The notes: a model not told the origin generated them from the letters alone. DNA of 64,000 bases from Candidatus Nitrotoga fabula (GCF_905221025.1 NZ_CAJNBL010000021.1:1-64000), one strand, 5' to 3'. Counted from the stretch's first letter, positions 9,428 through 20,827 are shown. A program made the numbers and translations.

Positions 9428-12400
9428 TTATGTTTCATAATTTAGTACGGGTGCTAGCCAGCGTTCTGTTTCCTCTAGGCTGAGTCCTTTGCGCTGCGCG
9501 TAATCTTTGATTTGATCCTTGTCTATTTTTGCGGTGGCAAAGTATCGTGCCTGTGGGTGAGAAAAAAAGAAGCCGCTTACGCTTGCAGCGGGCATCATGG
9601 CAAAATTTTCCGTCAGGGTAATTCCTGCCTTGCTGGTTGCATCCAGGAGCTCAAACAGGGCACTTTTCTCGGTATGATCAGGGCAAGCCGGGTAGCCTGG
9701 GGCGGGGCGGATTCCACGATATTTTTCGCTGATCAAGTCTTCGTTGCTCATTTCCTCGTCTGCGGCATATCCCCAGAATTCGCGTCGGATGCGGGCATGC
9801 AATAATTCGGCGAATGCCTCTGCCAAACGGTCAGCCAATGCTTTCAGCATTATGCTGCTGTAGTCGTCATGTTTGCGTTCATATTCTGCTACGCGTCCGT
9901 CAATTCCAATGCCGGTAGTGACCGCAAAAGCCCCGATATAATCGGGCATCCCGCTTTCTTTGGGTGCGATGAAATCTCCGAGACTCAGATTGGGTTTGTC
10001 CTCAGGCTTTACCATTTGTTGACGGAGATTGTGCCAGGTCATGGCTACCTGGTTGCGCGTTTCATTCGTGTAAATCTCGATGTCGTCGCTATGGACACTG
10101 TTGGCAGGAAACAGGCCAAAAACAGCATTTGCGCGCAACCATTTTTCTTCTATGATGTGCTTCAGCATGGATTTGGCATCTTGGAACAAGTTGCGCGCAG
10201 CTTCTCCGATAACGTTATCATTAAGAATTTCTGGATATTTCCCAGATAGCTCCCAGGTTTGAAAAAACGGTGTCCAGTCAATGTATGTGCTGATTTCAGA
10301 TAGAGGGTAGTCAATCAGTGTCTGGATACCGATACTGTTGGGTTTTGGTGGGGTGTACTGTGTCCAGTCTGTCTTCAGTCCATGCGCGCGTGCTTCTGCC
10401 AGTGTATAACGCGCACCTTGGGACCTCTTGCCAGCATGAAGTTCGCGCGTTTTGGAATAATCACGTTTTATATCAGCGATGTAATGGTCGTTTAGGGTGC
10501 TGCTCAGCAGGTTGTTGCACACTCCCACGGCCCGTGATGCATCTGTCACATACACGGTTACCCCGCTGGGATAATTGGGTTCGATTTTTACTGCAGTATG
10601 GACTCGTGAAGTAGTTGCGCCGCCAATCAGCAATGGGATGGTGAAACCTTGGCGCTGCATTTCCCGGGCTACATGGGTCATTTCTTCCAGAGAGGGAGTG
10701 ATCAGTCCGGAAAGACCGATTATATCGGCTTGATATTCGCGGGCCGTATCCAGAATTTTCTGGCACGGTACCATTACCCCCATGTTGATTACCTCAAAAT
10801 TGTTGCACTGCAATACTACGGTTACGATGTTTTTCCCGATGTCATGCACATCGCCTTTGACCGTAGCAATGACAATTTTACCTTTGGGTTTGTTGTCACC
10901 TGAGCGGGCTTTTTCTGCTTCAATGAAAGGAACCAGATGTGCAACCGCCTGTTTCATAACACGTGCGGATTTGACCACTTGCGGTAAAAACATTTTACCG
11001 GCACCGAATAGATCTCCTACCTCATTCATGCCGTTCATCAGTACACCCTCGATTACTTTGATCGGATGCGATGCCTGTTGACGTGCTTCTTCTGTATCTT
11101 CCACGATATAGGTATTAATGCCATGTACCAGTGCGTGGGTCAGGCGTTCTTGTACAGTACCCCGCCTCCATGCGAGATCTTCGATCTTGGCCTTGGTTCC
11201 TCCGGTTACGCTATCCGCCATTGCCACCAGTCGTTCACCTGCATCCGGATGGCGGTTCAGCACTACATCCTCTACCGCTTCGCGTAAGTCGCCAGCCAGT
11301 TCATCATATACTCCGAGCTGACCGGCATTTACGATGCCCATGTTGAGCCCCGCCTGTACTGCGTGATAAAGAAACACGGTATGAATGGCTTCACGCATTG
11401 CGTCATTGCCGCGGAAAGAGAAAGATACATTGGATACTCCGCCGCTTACTTTTGCATGAGGCAGATTTTTTCTGATCCAGCGTGTAGCCTCGATAAAGTC
11501 CACTGCATAGTTGTTGTGCTCCTCTATCCCAGTAGCAATGGCAAAAATGTTTGGGTCGAAAATGATATCTTCCGGCGGAAAACCGATCTGGTGTACCAGA
11601 ATGTCATAGCTGCGCTGGCAGATTTCGATTTTTCGCTGTTGTGTGTCAGCCTGGCCCTTTTCGTCAAATGCCATAACCACTGCAGCTGCGCCATAGCGGT
11701 GAATCAGGGTGGCATATCTGATGAATTCGGTTGTGCCTTCTTTCAGACTGATCGAGTTGACAATCGCTTTTCCCTGCACGCATTTAAGTCCTGCTTCAAG
11801 CACGGACCATTTGGAAGAGTCGAGCATGACCGGAACCCGTGAAATATCCGGTTCGGCTGCAATTAGATTAAGGAATTTCGTCATGGCAAACTGTGAATCC
11901 AGCATCGCTTCATCCATGTTGATATCGATAACCTGTGCGCCATTTTCTACTTGCTGCCTGGCAACGTTAACGGCTGCTTGGTAATCCCCTGAGAGGATCA
12001 TGCGTGCAAACATCCGTGAGCCGGTCACATTGGTGCGTTCACCAACATTGACAAACAGTGAATTCTCTCCAATGTTGAATGGCTCTAGGCCAGATAGTCT
12101 GCACATTTTTTCGAGTTGGGGGATTTCGCGCGGAGGAATGCCTTGTAATGCATCAGCAATAGCTTTGATGTGTGCGGGTGTGGTACCGCAGCATCCCCCT
12201 ACGATGTTGACGAAGCCGCTGGTGGCAAATTCCTTAACCAGCCTTGCAGTATGTTCTGGTGATTCATCATAGCCTGTTTCTGATAGTGGATTGGGTAGCC
12301 CTGCGTTTGGATGTGCACTGAGATAAGTGGTTGCAACGCGTGATAATTCTGCTATGTAAGGGCGCATCAGCTCCGCGCCAAGAGCACAATTGAGTCCGAT

Positions 12401-13162
12401 GGACAATGGTTTGACATGTGATAGTGAATTCCAGAATGCCTCGGTTGTCTGTCCTGACAGGGTGCGTCCTGAGGCATCGGTGATCGTACCTGAAATCATA
12501 ACCGGAACTTGGAGCTGGTGGCGATCAAAGAACTGTTCGATTGCAAACAGCGCAGCCTTGGCATTCAGTGTGTCGAAAATGGTTTCTACCATCAGCAGAT
12601 CCGCCCCACCATCCAGCAGGCCGCGTATGGATTCGGTATAGCCTTCCACCAGCTGATCGAAAGTAATATTGCGGAAACCGGGATCATTCACGTCGGGGGA
12701 GATTGATGCAGTACGTGTAGTTGGACCAAGTACGCCTGCTACAAACCGTGGTTTGCCGGGAGTCAGTTTTTCATATTCGTTGCAGATTTCACGCGCCAGT
12801 TTTGCGCCGGCAACATTCAGCTCGTAAACCAGATGTTCCATCTGGTAGTCAGCCATGGATATTGCGTTAGCATTGAAAGTGTTGGTTTCGATAATATCCG
12901 CCCCCGCTTCCAAGTATTGTGCGTGGATATGGCGGATGATCTGGGGTTGAGTCAGTACCAGAAGATCATTGTTCCCCTTTAGATCTAACGGGTGGTTTGC
13001 ATAGCTTTGGTGGGGCCAGGTCGGATCGTCATTATGTGCGGCTGTTCCGCGATAATGCTCTTCGGCGAGTTTGTATTGCTGAATCATCGTCCCCATTGCA
13101 CCGTCCAGGATCAGGATGCGCTGTTTCAGCAAATGTTCAATCGGGTGGGGCTGGCGGTTCAT
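9428..13162 (-). CDS. metH: Cobalamin-dependent methionine synthase
   Basis: Transfers the methyl group of 5-methyltetrahydrofolate to homocysteine through methylcobalamin. All four modules are present in about 1244 residues: homocysteine domain with zinc ligands (GLNC around 250, [10 protein letters not shown] around 310), pterin-binding domain ([11 protein letters not shown] around 360, NFAIATG region), cobalamin domain with DVHDIGKN, whose His ligates cobalt (around 760), and the C-terminal AdoMet reactivation domain with [12 protein letters not shown]. The ATG at 13162 gives the standard start; an in-frame ATG at 13198 adds 12 residues. Functionally linked to ahcY and metF just across pyrC. 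I see no cobalamin riboswitch upstream. Confidence 0.97.
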   Translation of the reverse strand: MNRQPHPIEHLLKQRILILDGAMGTMIQQYKLAEEHYRGTAAHNDDPTWPHQSYANHPLDLKGNNDLLVLTQPQIIRHIHAQYLEAGADIIETNTFNANAISMADYQMEHLVYELNVAGAKLAREICNEYEKLTPGKPRFVAGVLGPTTRTASISPDVNDPGFRNITFDQLVEGYTESIRGLLDGGADLLMVETIFDTLNAKAALFAIEQFFDRHQLQVPVMISGTITDASGRTLSGQTTEAFWNSLSHVKPLSIGLNCALGAELMRPYIAELSRVATTYLSAHPNAGLPNPLSETGYDESPEHTARLVKEFATSGFVNIVGGCCGTTPAHIKAIADALQGIPPREIPQLEKMCRLSGLEPFNIGENSLFVNVGERTNVTGSRMFARMILSGDYQAAVNVARQQVENGAQVIDINMDEAMLDSQFAMTKFLNLIAAEPDISRVPVMLDSSKWSVLEAGLKCVQGKAIVNSISLKEGTTEFIRYATLIHRYGAAAVVMAFDEKGQADTQQRKIEICQRSYDILVHQIGFPPEDIIFDPNIFAIATGIEEHNNYAVDFIEATRWIRKNLPHAKVSGGVSNVSFSFRGNDAMREAIHTVFLYHAVQAGLNMGIVNAGQLGVYDELAGDLREAVEDVVLNRHPDAGERLVAMADSVTGGTKAKIEDLAWRRGTVQERLTHALVHGINTYIVEDTEEARQQASHPIKVIEGVLMNGMNEVGDLFGAGKMFLPQVVKSARVMKQAVAHLVPFIEAEKARSGDNKPKGKIVIATVKGDVHDIGKNIVTVVLQCNNFEVINMGVMVPCQKILDTAREYQADIIGLSGLITPSLEEMTHVAREMQRQGFTIPLLIGGATTSRVHTAVKIEPNYPSGVTVYVTDASRAVGVCNNLLSSTLNDHYIADIKRDYSKTRELHAGKRSQGARYTLAEARAHGLKTDWTQYTPPKPNSIGIQTLIDYPLSEISTYIDWTPFFQTWELSGKYPEILNDNVIGEAARNLFQDAKSMLKHIIEEKWLRANAVFGLFPANSVHSDDIEIYTNETRNQVAMTWHNLRQQMVKPEDKPNLSLGDFIAPKESGMPDYIGAFAVTTGIGIDGRVAEYERKHDDYSSIMLKALADRLAEAFAELLHARIRREFWGYAADEEMSNEDLISEKYRGIRPAPGYPACPDHTEKSALFELLDATSKAGITLTENFAMMPAASVSGFFFSHPQARYFATAKIDKDQIKDYAQRKGLSLEETERWLAPVLNYET

Positions 13163-13329
13163 GGTGTCGTGTCTGAAAGTGGAACTGAATTTTACCATGT
13201 ATCAAGCAGGGCAAATTTTATAGGCGTTGGCATGGCCGATTGCAGCATGATGGTGCCTTGCATATCGTTACAATTTTGTTGGATCATGAGCAGATCAGAC
13301 GCGAACAAAACGGCTTTAAACAATTACTT

Positions 13330-14364
13330 TTACTCTGCCAGCTTCCACTTCAAGGTTTGATTTGCCCGCAATGGGACCAGTCGGTCATTGCCAAATCCGA
13401 TAGTCTCGGGTACTTGCCATTCCTCTTTTATTAGGGTGATTTGCCGGGTATTGCGCGGCAACCGATAAAAATCGGCGCCATAGAAACTCGCAAAGCCTTC
13501 CAGTTTGTCCAGAGCTCCACTCTGCTCGAATATTTCCGCATAGAGTTCCATTGCGGCGTGGGCGGTGTAGATACCGGCGCAGCCACAGGCAGTCTCTTTG
13601 GAATGACTTGCATGCGGGGCACTGTCCGTACCCAGGAAAAATTTTTTGTTGCCGCTGGTGGCGGCTGCGAGCAATGCCTTGCGATGAGATTCACGTTTTA
13701 GTACAGGCAGGCAATAATAGTGCGGCTGGATGCCGCCGCTGAACAGGGCATTGCGGTTGTACAGGAGATGATGAACGGTAATGGTGGCGGCGATTTGGTC
13801 GGGTGCACATGTTACAAACTGTATAGCGTCAATCGTGCTGATATGCTCCAGTATCACGCGTAAACAAGGCATGTCGCGCAGCAATGGCTCCAGTACGCGG
13901 TCTAGGAATACTGCTTCACGGTCAAAAATGTCGATTGCAGGGTCGGTTACTTCCCCATGCACAAGCAGTGGCATGCCGCAGCGCTGCATTTCTTCCAGCG
14001 CGGCATAGGTCTTTCGGATGTCGGTGACGCCCGAATCGGAGTTGGTAGTGGCACCAGCCGGGTAGTATTTGACTGCATGTACGGTATCACTTTGTTGTGC
14101 GATGCGGATTTCATCCGCTGAAGTATTGTCGGTAAGGTACAGCGTCATTAATGGTTCAAAATCCGAGTCCGCAGGGAGTGCAGCAACAATGCGAGCGCGG
14201 TAAGCTTCTGCCTGCCTGGTGGTGGTAATGGGCGGGCGCAGGTTGGGCATGATGATCGCACGGGCGAACTGGCGTGCACTATCGGGTAGCACTGAGTGCA
14301 TGAAGGCGCCATCACGCAGATGCAGGTGCCAGTCATCAGGTCGGGTTAGTTTTATCAGTTCCAT
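13330..14364 (-). CDS. pyrC: Dihydroorotase (class II, catalytic)
   Basis: Zinc enzyme closing carbamoyl-aspartate to dihydroorotate in pyrimidine synthesis. The HLHLRDG metal motif near the N-terminus, the Lys that is carbamylated ([13 protein letters not shown]), LLVHGEV and the LGTDSAPH segment are all present, indicating an active enzyme of about 344 residues. The frame is open from 14454, but the ATG at 14364 ([16 protein letters not shown]) matches the family start. It lies upstream of metH on the same strand and divergent from ahcY. It complements the defective dihydroorotase homologue at 19.5-20.8 kb. Confidence 0.93.
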   Translation of the reverse strand: MELIKLTRPDDWHLHLRDGAFMHSVLPDSARQFARAIIMPNLRPPITTTRQAEAYRARIVAALPADSDFEPLMTLYLTDNTSADEIRIAQQSDTVHAVKYYPAGATTNSDSGVTDIRKTYAALEEMQRCGMPLLVHGEVTDPAIDIFDREAVFLDRVLEPLLRDMPCLRVILEHISTIDAIQFVTCAPDQIAATITVHHLLYNRNALFSGGIQPHYYCLPVLKRESHRKALLAAATSGNKKFFLGTDSAPHASHSKETACGCAGIYTAHAAMELYAEIFEQSGALDKLEGFASFYGADFYRLPRNTRQITLIKEEWQVPETIGFGNDRLVPLRANQTLKWKLAE

Positions 14365-14519
14365 GCCGGTAATTTTACCTGAATGTTTAAAGCGATTGGG
14401 TATGGGATGTATGGTCGTTGCGGAAGGTTGTGGTGCAGTATGGTTGTAATTCATGGTAATGATTGTGTTAAAATAAAAAAAGTTTGGATGCCATATTCAT
14501 GGCGTACCTTGCTTCTCCA

Positions 14520-14597
14520 GTTCCGAGGGGCGCTGCGACCCTGCTCAATCAGGGCCAGGCTTGGAATGCGGGATGCCCCTGTAGTAACGGCGCTCAT
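14520..14597 (+). promoter_or_regulatory. S-adenosylhomocysteine (SAH) riboswitch
   Basis: The leader carries the SAH-riboswitch core: CCGAGGGGCGCTGCGACC (14523-14540), a short hairpin, GGCCAGGCTTGG (14553-14564) and the closing AACGGCGCTCA (14586-14596), the last part pairing back with GGGCGC to form the P1/pseudoknot arrangement. This class turns gene expression on when SAH accumulates and is found ahead of ahcY and metF or metH genes in proteobacteria. It ends about 25 bases before the ahcY start codon, leaving room for the ribosome site GGAGA. Confidence 0.92.
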
Positions 14598-14621
14598 TCA
14601 TTTACTTGAATGGAGAGAAAC

Positions 14622-16070
14622 ATGCTGGCCGTTACCAACCCGGAATGTAGCGATTACGATTATAAGATTGCCGACATCAACCTTGCTTCCTGGGGACGCA
14701 AGGAGATTGCCATTGCTGAGACAGAAATGCCTGGGTTGATGGCAATTCGTGAGGAATATGCCTGTGTCCAGCCGCTGCGCGGTGCCCGCATTGCCGGATC
14801 TCTGCATATGACGATCCAGACGGCCGTGCTGATTGAAACCCTGGAAGCCTTGGGCGCCGAGGTGCGGTGGGCTTCCTGCAATATTTATTCCACTCAGGAT
14901 CATGCAGCTGCAGCGATTGCTGCAAATGGCACGCCGGTATTTGCAGTCAAGGGTGAGACATTGGAAGAATACTGGGAATACACCCATCGTATTTTCGAAT
15001 GGTCTGATGGCAGGTATGCCAATATGATTCTGGATGATGGCGGGGATGCCACCTTGCTGCTGCATTTGGGCGCGCGCGCCGAAAGAGATGCATCGGTGCT
15101 TAGCAGGCCTGTTTCCGAGGAAGAAACCTATCTGTATGCTTCCATTAAACAGCGTCTTGCCGTTCAACCTGGGTGGTATTCGAGCCGTCTAGCTGCAATC
15201 AGAGGGGTGACCGAAGAAACGACGACTGGGGTGCACCGTCTGTACCAGATGCATGCCCGTGGTGAGCTGATGTTCCCTGGAATTAATGTCAATGACTCCG
15301 TTACTAAATCCAAATTCGATAATCTGTACGGCTGCCGGGAATCCCTGGTAGATGGTATCAAACGGGCAACCGATGTGATGATTGCAGGAAAGATTGTTGT
15401 TATTGCAGGGTATGGCGATGTAGGTAAGGGTTCGGCTCAGGCCATGCGTGCTTTGTCAGCCCAAGTGTGGGTTACCGAGATTGATCCGATTTGTGCACTG
15501 CAGGCAGCCATGGAAGGCTTTCGCGTAGTCACGATGGACTATGCTGCAGAGCATGGCGATATTTTTGTTACTTGCACAGGTAATTACCATGTGATTACTC
15601 TCGAACACATGAAGAAAATGAAAAACCAGGCAATCGTATGCAATATAGGGCATTTTGATAATGAAATTGATGTGGCTTCGCTCAGGGCGTACACTTGGGA
15701 AAATATTAAGCCCCAGGTAGATCATATTATTTTCCCTGCACCTGATGGGCAGCCAGAAAAGCGCATAATCCTTCTGGCTGAAGGTCGTCTGGTGAACCTG
15801 GGTTGTGGTACTGGTCATCCTTCCTATGTAATGAGCTCATCATTTGCCAATCAGACCCTTGCGCAGATTGAGCTCTGGAGCGAGGCTGAGAAGGGAAATG
15901 GGAAATATCCGGTTGGTGTATATACTTTGCCTAAGCATCTGGATGAAAAAGTGGCGGCACTGCAATTAAAGAAGCTGAATGCACAACTGACTGCACTGAC
16001 AGACCAGCAGGCGGCTTACATTGGGGTATCCAAGGAAGGCCCATACAAGCCAGATCATTATCGTTATTGA
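14622..16070 (+). CDS. ahcY: Adenosylhomocysteinase
   Basis: NAD-dependent hydrolysis of S-adenosylhomocysteine to adenosine and homocysteine, relieving inhibition of methyltransferases. The 482-residue product shows the substrate-domain [21 protein letters not shown], the NAD-binding [15 protein letters not shown], and the C-terminal KPDHYRY that closes the neighbouring subunit's cofactor site. The length including the 40-residue insertion is that of the bacterial long form. ATG at 14622 has GGAGA before it; 14610 would add four residues. It is the first gene of the riboswitch-controlled ahcY-holin-metF unit. Confidence 0.97.
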   Translation: MLAVTNPECSDYDYKIADINLASWGRKEIAIAETEMPGLMAIREEYACVQPLRGARIAGSLHMTIQTAVLIETLEALGAEVRWASCNIYSTQDHAAAAIAANGTPVFAVKGETLEEYWEYTHRIFEWSDGRYANMILDDGGDATLLLHLGARAERDASVLSRPVSEEETYLYASIKQRLAVQPGWYSSRLAAIRGVTEETTTGVHRLYQMHARGELMFPGINVNDSVTKSKFDNLYGCRESLVDGIKRATDVMIAGKIVVIAGYGDVGKGSAQAMRALSAQVWVTEIDPICALQAAMEGFRVVTMDYAAEHGDIFVTCTGNYHVITLEHMKKMKNQAIVCNIGHFDNEIDVASLRAYTWENIKPQVDHIIFPAPDGQPEKRIILLAEGRLVNLGCGTGHPSYVMSSSFANQTLAQIELWSEAEKGNGKYPVGVYTLPKHLDEKVAALQLKKLNAQLTALTDQQAAYIGVSKEGPYKPDHYRY

Positions 16071-16107
16071 TGCGCCGACCTCATATTTAAAATACTGGGG
16101 AGTTACG

Positions 16108-16452
16108 ATGCGACTTGTTCTGATATGGGTATGCAATGCACTTGCGTTGCTTGGGGTGGCCTATTTTCTTCCAGGCATAACTGTGGATGGTTTTTTGACC
16201 GCATTGCTTACTGCATTAATACTGGGCCTGATCAACACTTTTTTGCGACCATTGCTGATTCTGCTGACATTGCCGGTTACCGTGCTGTCATTAGGATTGT
16301 TTATTTTGGTCATTAACGGTTTGCTCTTTTGGTTTGCAGGTTCAATTTTAGAAGGATTTGAGGTTGGTGGTTTTTGGGCAGGGGTATTCGGCGCTCTGCT
16401 GTATAGTGTTTTTTCCTATGTATTCTCTCTGTTTTTGCCAGTGCGGGAATAG
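16108..16452 (+). CDS. Phage-holin-like small membrane protein (YvlD type)
   Basis: A 114-residue, very hydrophobic protein with about four transmembrane segments (LIWVCNALALLGVAYFL, ALLTALILGLINTFL, LPVTVLSLGLFILVING, WAGVFGALLYSVFSYVF). It belongs to the holin superfamily IV/YvlD family, which is widespread in bacteria and not phage-specific; function unknown. GGGGAG precedes the ATG at 16108. It sits between ahcY and metF, an order I recall from other betaproteobacteria, and should be under the same riboswitch. Confidence 0.85.
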   Translation: MRLVLIWVCNALALLGVAYFLPGITVDGFLTALLTALILGLINTFLRPLLILLTLPVTVLSLGLFILVINGLLFWFAGSILEGFEVGGFWAGVFGALLYSVFSYVFSLFLPVRE

Positions 16453-16483
16453 GTGCGGCAACTGGAATCAGTAATTTTCGATC

Positions 16484-17335
16484 ATGGAACATGCTAAATC
16501 ATTTAGTTTTGAATTTTTTCCCCCTCAGACACAGGAAGGGGCAAAAAAACTTGCTATTACCTGCGGGGAATTGACCGTTCTGAAACCTGCTTTTTTTTCG
16601 GTAACTTTTGGTGCGGGCGGCTCGACGCAAGATCGCACTCTGGAAACAGTACAGCAGATCATGGCCGATGGGTATGATGCTGCGCCGCATTTGTCCTGCG
16701 TTGGTTCAACACGTGAGAACATTCGTGCGATTTTGGATTTATATAAGAAGATAGGTGTCAGGAGGATCGTGGCACTGCGTGGTGATCTCCCTTCAGGGAT
16801 GGCTGTTTTTGGTGAATTCCATCATGCAAGTGATCTAGTTTCGTTCATCCGCGCCGAGACTGGGGAACATTTCCATATTGAAGTGGCTGCTTATCCAGAA
16901 TTTCATCCTCAGGCGAAATCTCCGCAAGATGATCTGCGGAACTTTAAACGTAAGGTAGATGCCGGAGCAAATTCCGCCATCACTCAGTATTTTTACAATC
17001 CAGATGCATATTTTCGTTTTGTTGACGAATGCCACAGAATGGGGGTTACACTTCCTATTGTGCCCGGCATAATGCCTATTATGAAATTTTCGCAATTGGC
17101 GCGCTTTTCGGATGGATGCGGTGCAGAAATCCCACGCTGGATGCGTAAAGTTTTTGAGGGTTATGGGGATGACAGTGCATCTGTGCAGGCATTTGGACTG
17201 GACGTGGTTACCCGGTTATGTGAGCGTTTGCTTGCGGGAGGCGCGCCAGGCCTCCATTTCTATACACTGAACCAGTCCCGTCTTTCACTGGAAATCTGGA
17301 AGCGACTGGAAACCACCTGTAGGGTCTTGTTCTGA
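16484..17335 (+). CDS. metF: 5,10-methylenetetrahydrofolate reductase
   Basis: FAD-dependent reduction of methylenetetrahydrofolate to the 5-methyl form used by MetH. The 283-residue protein starts with FSFEFFPPQT, has VTFGAGGSTQDRT, the folate/FAD region LRGDLPSG, and AGANSAITQYFYNPD, all typical of the short bacterial enzyme. The ATG is 31 bases after the holin-like gene, so it is likely the last gene of the SAH-riboswitch operon. Confidence 0.96.
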   Translation: MEHAKSFSFEFFPPQTQEGAKKLAITCGELTVLKPAFFSVTFGAGGSTQDRTLETVQQIMADGYDAAPHLSCVGSTRENIRAILDLYKKIGVRRIVALRGDLPSGMAVFGEFHHASDLVSFIRAETGEHFHIEVAAYPEFHPQAKSPQDDLRNFKRKVDAGANSAITQYFYNPDAYFRFVDECHRMGVTLPIVPGIMPIMKFSQLARFSDGCGAEIPRWMRKVFEGYGDDSASVQAFGLDVVTRLCERLLAGGAPGLHFYTLNQSRLSLEIWKRLETTCRVLF

Positions 17336-17523
17336 ACTGGCAGATTATCGTAGGTTGTCTGAAATTTTTTGCAGGAAAGCTGAAAAGTGGTTTTTCTATA
17401 TTCCCTATTGAATGCGGAAACCCGGTGATCAAGATGCCTCCGAGATGGGCTGGTTGCCAGATCAGCTGGCAAAAATGAATTCTCTTTACGTAAGAGGCTG
17501 AATTATGAATTACAATAAGAAAT

Positions 17524-18084
17524 ATGTTGCAACTTGATTTAAGACATCATTTTTTGATCGCCATGCCGGCCATGGCAGATTCTCATTTTGCAAAAACTCT
17601 TGTTTACGTTTGTGAACATAACGAACAAGGGGCACTGGGCATCATAGTGAACCGGCCAACCAATCTCACGCTAGGCGAACTGTTCGCGCAGACAAAAATC
17701 CCGGCGGATGAATTTGAACTGGCCGGCATGCCTGTATATTTTGGTGGACCGGTGCAGACTGATCGGGGTTTTGTGCTGCATAAGCCGGTAGGGCAATGGC
17801 AATCCACCTTGGCTATAAATCAAAATCTTGGCTTGACTACATCTAAGGATATTTTGTTAGCGGTAGGGGAAGGACGGGAGCCAAAAAATCTTCTGCTGAC
17901 TCTGGGCTATTCCGGTTGGGCCCAAGGGCAACTAGAGCACGAATTGACTCAAAACGCGTGGCTGACAGTACCTGCTTCTGAACATATACTGTTCGAATTG
18001 CCTTCAGAGGAACGCTTGCTTGCGGCGATGGCTTTGCTGGGTGTAGATTATTCCTCGCTCTCGGAGTATGCAGGACATGCCTGA
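17524..18084 (+). CDS. yqgE: UPF0301 (YqgE/AlgH) protein
   Basis: A 186-residue cytoplasmic protein of the YqgE/AlgH family, function not established. Conserved features are GHFLIAMP-like [10 protein letters not shown] near the start, [24 protein letters not shown], the YFGGPV loop and the [11 protein letters not shown] segment. It overlaps ruvX by 17 bases, the common yqgE-ruvX pairing. First gene of a tight cluster running through pyrB and the pseudo-dihydroorotase. Confidence 0.93.
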   Translation: MLQLDLRHHFLIAMPAMADSHFAKTLVYVCEHNEQGALGIIVNRPTNLTLGELFAQTKIPADEFELAGMPVYFGGPVQTDRGFVLHKPVGQWQSTLAINQNLGLTTSKDILLAVGEGREPKNLLLTLGYSGWAQGQLEHELTQNAWLTVPASEHILFELPSEERLLAAMALLGVDYSSLSEYAGHA

Positions 18085-18535
18085 AGAGGGCAATACCATT
18101 GTTGATCACGGCGTTTTTTTGGCATTTGATTTTGGCAAGAAGCGCATTGGTGTGGCGGTTGGGAATTCGGTTTCTCGTACAGCCAGGCCATTAATTACCC
18201 TGCATGGCGAACAAAAAATGCAGCGCTTTGCTGCTATCGGGGATTTGGTTCGCGAATGGGAACCCAACGCTTTGGTAGTGGGATTGCCGTGTCATGAGGA
18301 TGGTATCACGCACGAATTGACTCATCTTTGCCGGCGTTTCGCACAGCGACTTAAAGGGCGTTTTGCCTTGCCTGTGTTTTTAGTGGACGAGCGATATACT
18401 TCCGCAACGGCAAGTTTACATTTGGCTGCGATGGGAATACGTGGCATCAGGCAAAAGCCGTTGCTTGATCAGGTGGCCGCGCAGCAAATTCTGCAGGCTT
18501 ATTTTGATGAGCCTGTGATAAAACAACCTGCATGA
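18068..18535 (+). CDS. ruvX: Putative pre-16S rRNA nuclease / Holliday junction resolvase
   Basis: YqgF/RuvX family, RNase H fold, about 155 residues. [15 protein letters not shown] holds the first catalytic Asp; [10 protein letters not shown] and [10 protein letters not shown] supply the other conserved acidic and polar residues. The family is implicated in 16S rRNA 5'-end processing and was earlier proposed as a resolvase. It has about 15 extra N-terminal residues before the first strand, encoded in the overlap with yqgE, so a slightly later start is possible. The stop overlaps the pyrB start. Confidence 0.92.
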   Translation: MQDMPEEGNTIVDHGVFLAFDFGKKRIGVAVGNSVSRTARPLITLHGEQKMQRFAAIGDLVREWEPNALVVGLPCHEDGITHELTHLCRRFAQRLKGRFALPVFLVDERYTSATASLHLAAMGIRGIRQKPLLDQVAAQQILQAYFDEPVIKQPA

Positions 18536-19485
18536 ATAATCCACAACTCAATAAGCATGGTGAACTTCAGCACTTGCTGTCCACCGAGGGTTTGTCTGCA
18601 TCTATTCTGTTTAAAATCCTGGATAAAGCAGATTCTTTTTTGAACGTGGCGGAAGGTCGCGAAATTAAAAAATTACCGTTATTGCACGGTATATCCATAT
18701 TCAATATTTTTTTCGAGAACAGTACTCGTACCCGCACTACTTTTGAGATTGCAGCCAAGCGGCTTTCGGCGGATGTGGTTAACCTGAACATAAGCTCTTC
18801 ATCTGCCAGCAAGGGCGAAAGTTTGTTGGATACAGTCGATAATCTGTGCGCCATGCATGCGGACATGTTTGTGGTGCGCCATGCGCAAAGCGGTGCCGCC
18901 CACCTGATCGCCAGGCATGTCGCGCCTGAAATTCATGTAATCAATGCAGGTGACGGGCGCCATGCGCATCCGACACAGGCGTTGCTCGATATGTTCACTA
19001 TTCGATATTACAAAAAGGAATTCCATAATTTGCGGGTAGCAATTGTCGGCGATATCCTGCATTCGCGCGTTGCACGTTCACAGATTCATGCTCTCACCAC
19101 TCTGGGTGTGCCGGAAGTGAGGGTGATTGCTCCGAAAACATTGTTGCCCGGTTGCGTTGACAAGCTTGGGGTGCGGGTTTTCCATGATCTGGCAGCAGGT
19201 CTGCGCGATGTGGATGTGGTAATGATGCTGCGCTTGCAGAACGAACGCATGCAGGGCGCGATTTTGCCCAGTGCCCAAGAGTATTTTAAGTATTATGGCC
19301 TTACCCAGGAAAAACTGGCGCTGGCCAGATCGGACGCAATTGTGATGCATCCGGGCCCGATGAATCGTGGCGTGGAGATTGATTCCAGCGTTGCGGACGG
19401 GGCGCAGTCCGTTATCCTGCCGCAAGTTACTTTTGGCATTGCGGTGCGAATGGCGGTAATGAGCACGCTGGCAGGAGTTGGGTGA
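18532..19485 (+). CDS. pyrB: Aspartate carbamoyltransferase catalytic chain
   Basis: Condenses carbamoyl phosphate with aspartate, committing step of pyrimidine synthesis. The 317-residue chain has the carbamoyl-phosphate loop [11 protein letters not shown] near residue 62, the HPTQALLDM segment, and the C-terminal aspartate-binding [11 protein letters not shown]. Its start overlaps the ruvX stop by four bases, and its stop overlaps the next gene, so translation is coupled. No regulatory pyrI is present; in this enzyme class the partner is a dihydroorotase-like chain, encoded next. Confidence 0.96.
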   Translation: MNNPQLNKHGELQHLLSTEGLSASILFKILDKADSFLNVAEGREIKKLPLLHGISIFNIFFENSTRTRTTFEIAAKRLSADVVNLNISSSSASKGESLLDTVDNLCAMHADMFVVRHAQSGAAHLIARHVAPEIHVINAGDGRHAHPTQALLDMFTIRYYKKEFHNLRVAIVGDILHSRVARSQIHALTTLGVPEVRVIAPKTLLPGCVDKLGVRVFHDLAAGLRDVDVVMMLRLQNERMQGAILPSAQEYFKYYGLTQEKLALARSDAIVMHPGPMNRGVEIDSSVADGAQSVILPQVTFGIAVRMAVMSTLAGVG

Positions 19486-20777
19486 TGAATATCCGGATTA
19501 AAAACGGACATCTGATTGATCCTAAAAATAATATTGATGGCCGTCATGATTTGTTCATCATGGATGGCAGGGTGGCTGCGGTTGGCATTGCACCAGCAGA
19601 TTTTGTCGCGCAGCAGGTGGTTGATGCCACAAACCTGGTTGTTGCCCCTGGCTTGATTGATCTTGCAGCAAGGCTTCGCGAACCGGGTTATGAATATAAG
19701 GCCACGCTTGAATCAGAGATGAATGCGGCAGTGGCAGGCGGTATTACGATATTGGCTTGTCCACCAGATACCGATCCTCCGTTGGATGAGCCGGGTCTGG
19801 TAGAGATGCTAAAACACCGTGCCCGGGAATTGAACAAAGCTCGGGTGTATCCCGTGGGCGCGCTGACGTACGGTTTGAAAGGTGTGGAACTTACGGAAAT
19901 GGCCGAATTGGCTGATGCCGGCTGCATAGCCTTTAGCCAGGCTGATGCGGCGATTACGGATACGAGGGTATTGATGCGCTCGATGCAATATGCGGCTACC
20001 TTTGGTTTTAGCGTATGGTTAAGACCCCAGGATAGTTTTCTGGCACGTGATGGGGTGGCGCACGACGGGGAAGTGGCGACCCGTCTGGGGTTACCGGCGA
20101 TTCCTGTGTGTGCTGAAACGATCGCGCTTGCTACCATGCTGCAATTGGCGCGCGAAACCGGGGTGCGGCTGCATGTCTGCCGGATATCTTCTGCTGATGG
20201 GGTGGCATTGGTGCGTGCCGCTAAGCAGCAGGGGATGCCCATTACCTGTGATGTTTCGGCCAATCATGTTCACCTGTCTGAAATGGACATCGGGTTTTTT
20301 GATGCCCATTGCCACCTGGTTCCGCCATTGCGTAGCCTGCGCGATCGTGATGCTTTGCGTGCCGGGTTGCTCGATGGATCAATAGATGCAATTTGTTCCG
20401 ATCATTCTCCTGTTGATGAGGATGCCAAACAGCTGCCTTTCGCTGAGGCTGAAGCGGGAGCTACAGGGCTGGAACTATTATTGCCGCTTGCTTTGAAATG
20501 GGCGAGGCAGGAGCGCCGCCCCATTGCCGACGGGCTTGCCCGGATAACGCACCAGCCTGCACAAATCCTGGGCCTGGATGCAGGTCATTTGTCCGTCGGC
20601 AGTATTGCAGACGTGTGTGTGTTTGATCCTGATGTTTTCTGGCAAATAAAACCGGCTGCATTGAGCAGTCAGGGGAAGAATACGCCGTTTCTTGGTGTGG
20701 AGCTGCAAGGGCGCGTGTGCTATACCCTGATCCGTGGTCAGCTTGTTTATCAGTTTCAGCCAAAGCACGGACAGTAG
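19485..20777 (+). CDS. pyrX: Dihydroorotase-like protein, non-catalytic (PyrX type)
   Basis: A 430-residue class I dihydroorotase homologue that has lost its metal site. Where active enzymes have a D-x-H-x-H motif after PGLID, this one reads PGLIDLAARLREPG, so both His ligands are replaced. Later parts such as DHSP near the C-terminal third are retained. In several proteobacteria such a chain forms a structural complex with PyrB (the DHO-like subunit), while a separate PyrC provides activity; that PyrC is at 13.3-14.4 kb. ATG at 19485 overlaps the pyrB stop by one base; GTG 19482 is an alternative. Confidence 0.9.
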   Translation: MNIRIKNGHLIDPKNNIDGRHDLFIMDGRVAAVGIAPADFVAQQVVDATNLVVAPGLIDLAARLREPGYEYKATLESEMNAAVAGGITILACPPDTDPPLDEPGLVEMLKHRARELNKARVYPVGALTYGLKGVELTEMAELADAGCIAFSQADAAITDTRVLMRSMQYAATFGFSVWLRPQDSFLARDGVAHDGEVATRLGLPAIPVCAETIALATMLQLARETGVRLHVCRISSADGVALVRAAKQQGMPITCDVSANHVHLSEMDIGFFDAHCHLVPPLRSLRDRDALRAGLLDGSIDAICSDHSPVDEDAKQLPFAEAEAGATGLELLLPLALKWARQERRPIADGLARITHQPAQILGLDAGHLSVGSIADVCVFDPDVFWQIKPAALSSQGKNTPFLGVELQGRVCYTLIRGQLVYQFQPKHGQ

Positions 20778-20820
20778 TTCTGTGCAGGTGGCTTTATGCA
20801 GTATGCAGTTTCTGTCCGTG
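20766..20820. repeat. 9-bp inverted repeat at the pseudo-dihydroorotase stop
   Basis: CACGGACAG (20766-20774, ending right before the TAG) is an exact reverse complement of CTGTCCGTG (20812-20820). The 37-base interior has a partial TGCA-rich repeat. It could form a terminator-like hairpin for the pyrB operon, but no T-run follows. Confidence 0.45.
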
Positions 20821-20827
20821 GATGTAA

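Noticed and set aside
11363-11842. 159-codon plus-strand frame inside metH
   Set aside because: Antisense shadow of a well-conserved metH domain.
13163-13329. Possible cobalamin riboswitch before metH
   Set aside because: The gap is too short and lacks the B12-box consensus.
16108-16452. Prophage holin
   Set aside because: The family name is misleading; no lysis or structural phage genes are nearby, and the gene sits in a metabolic operon.
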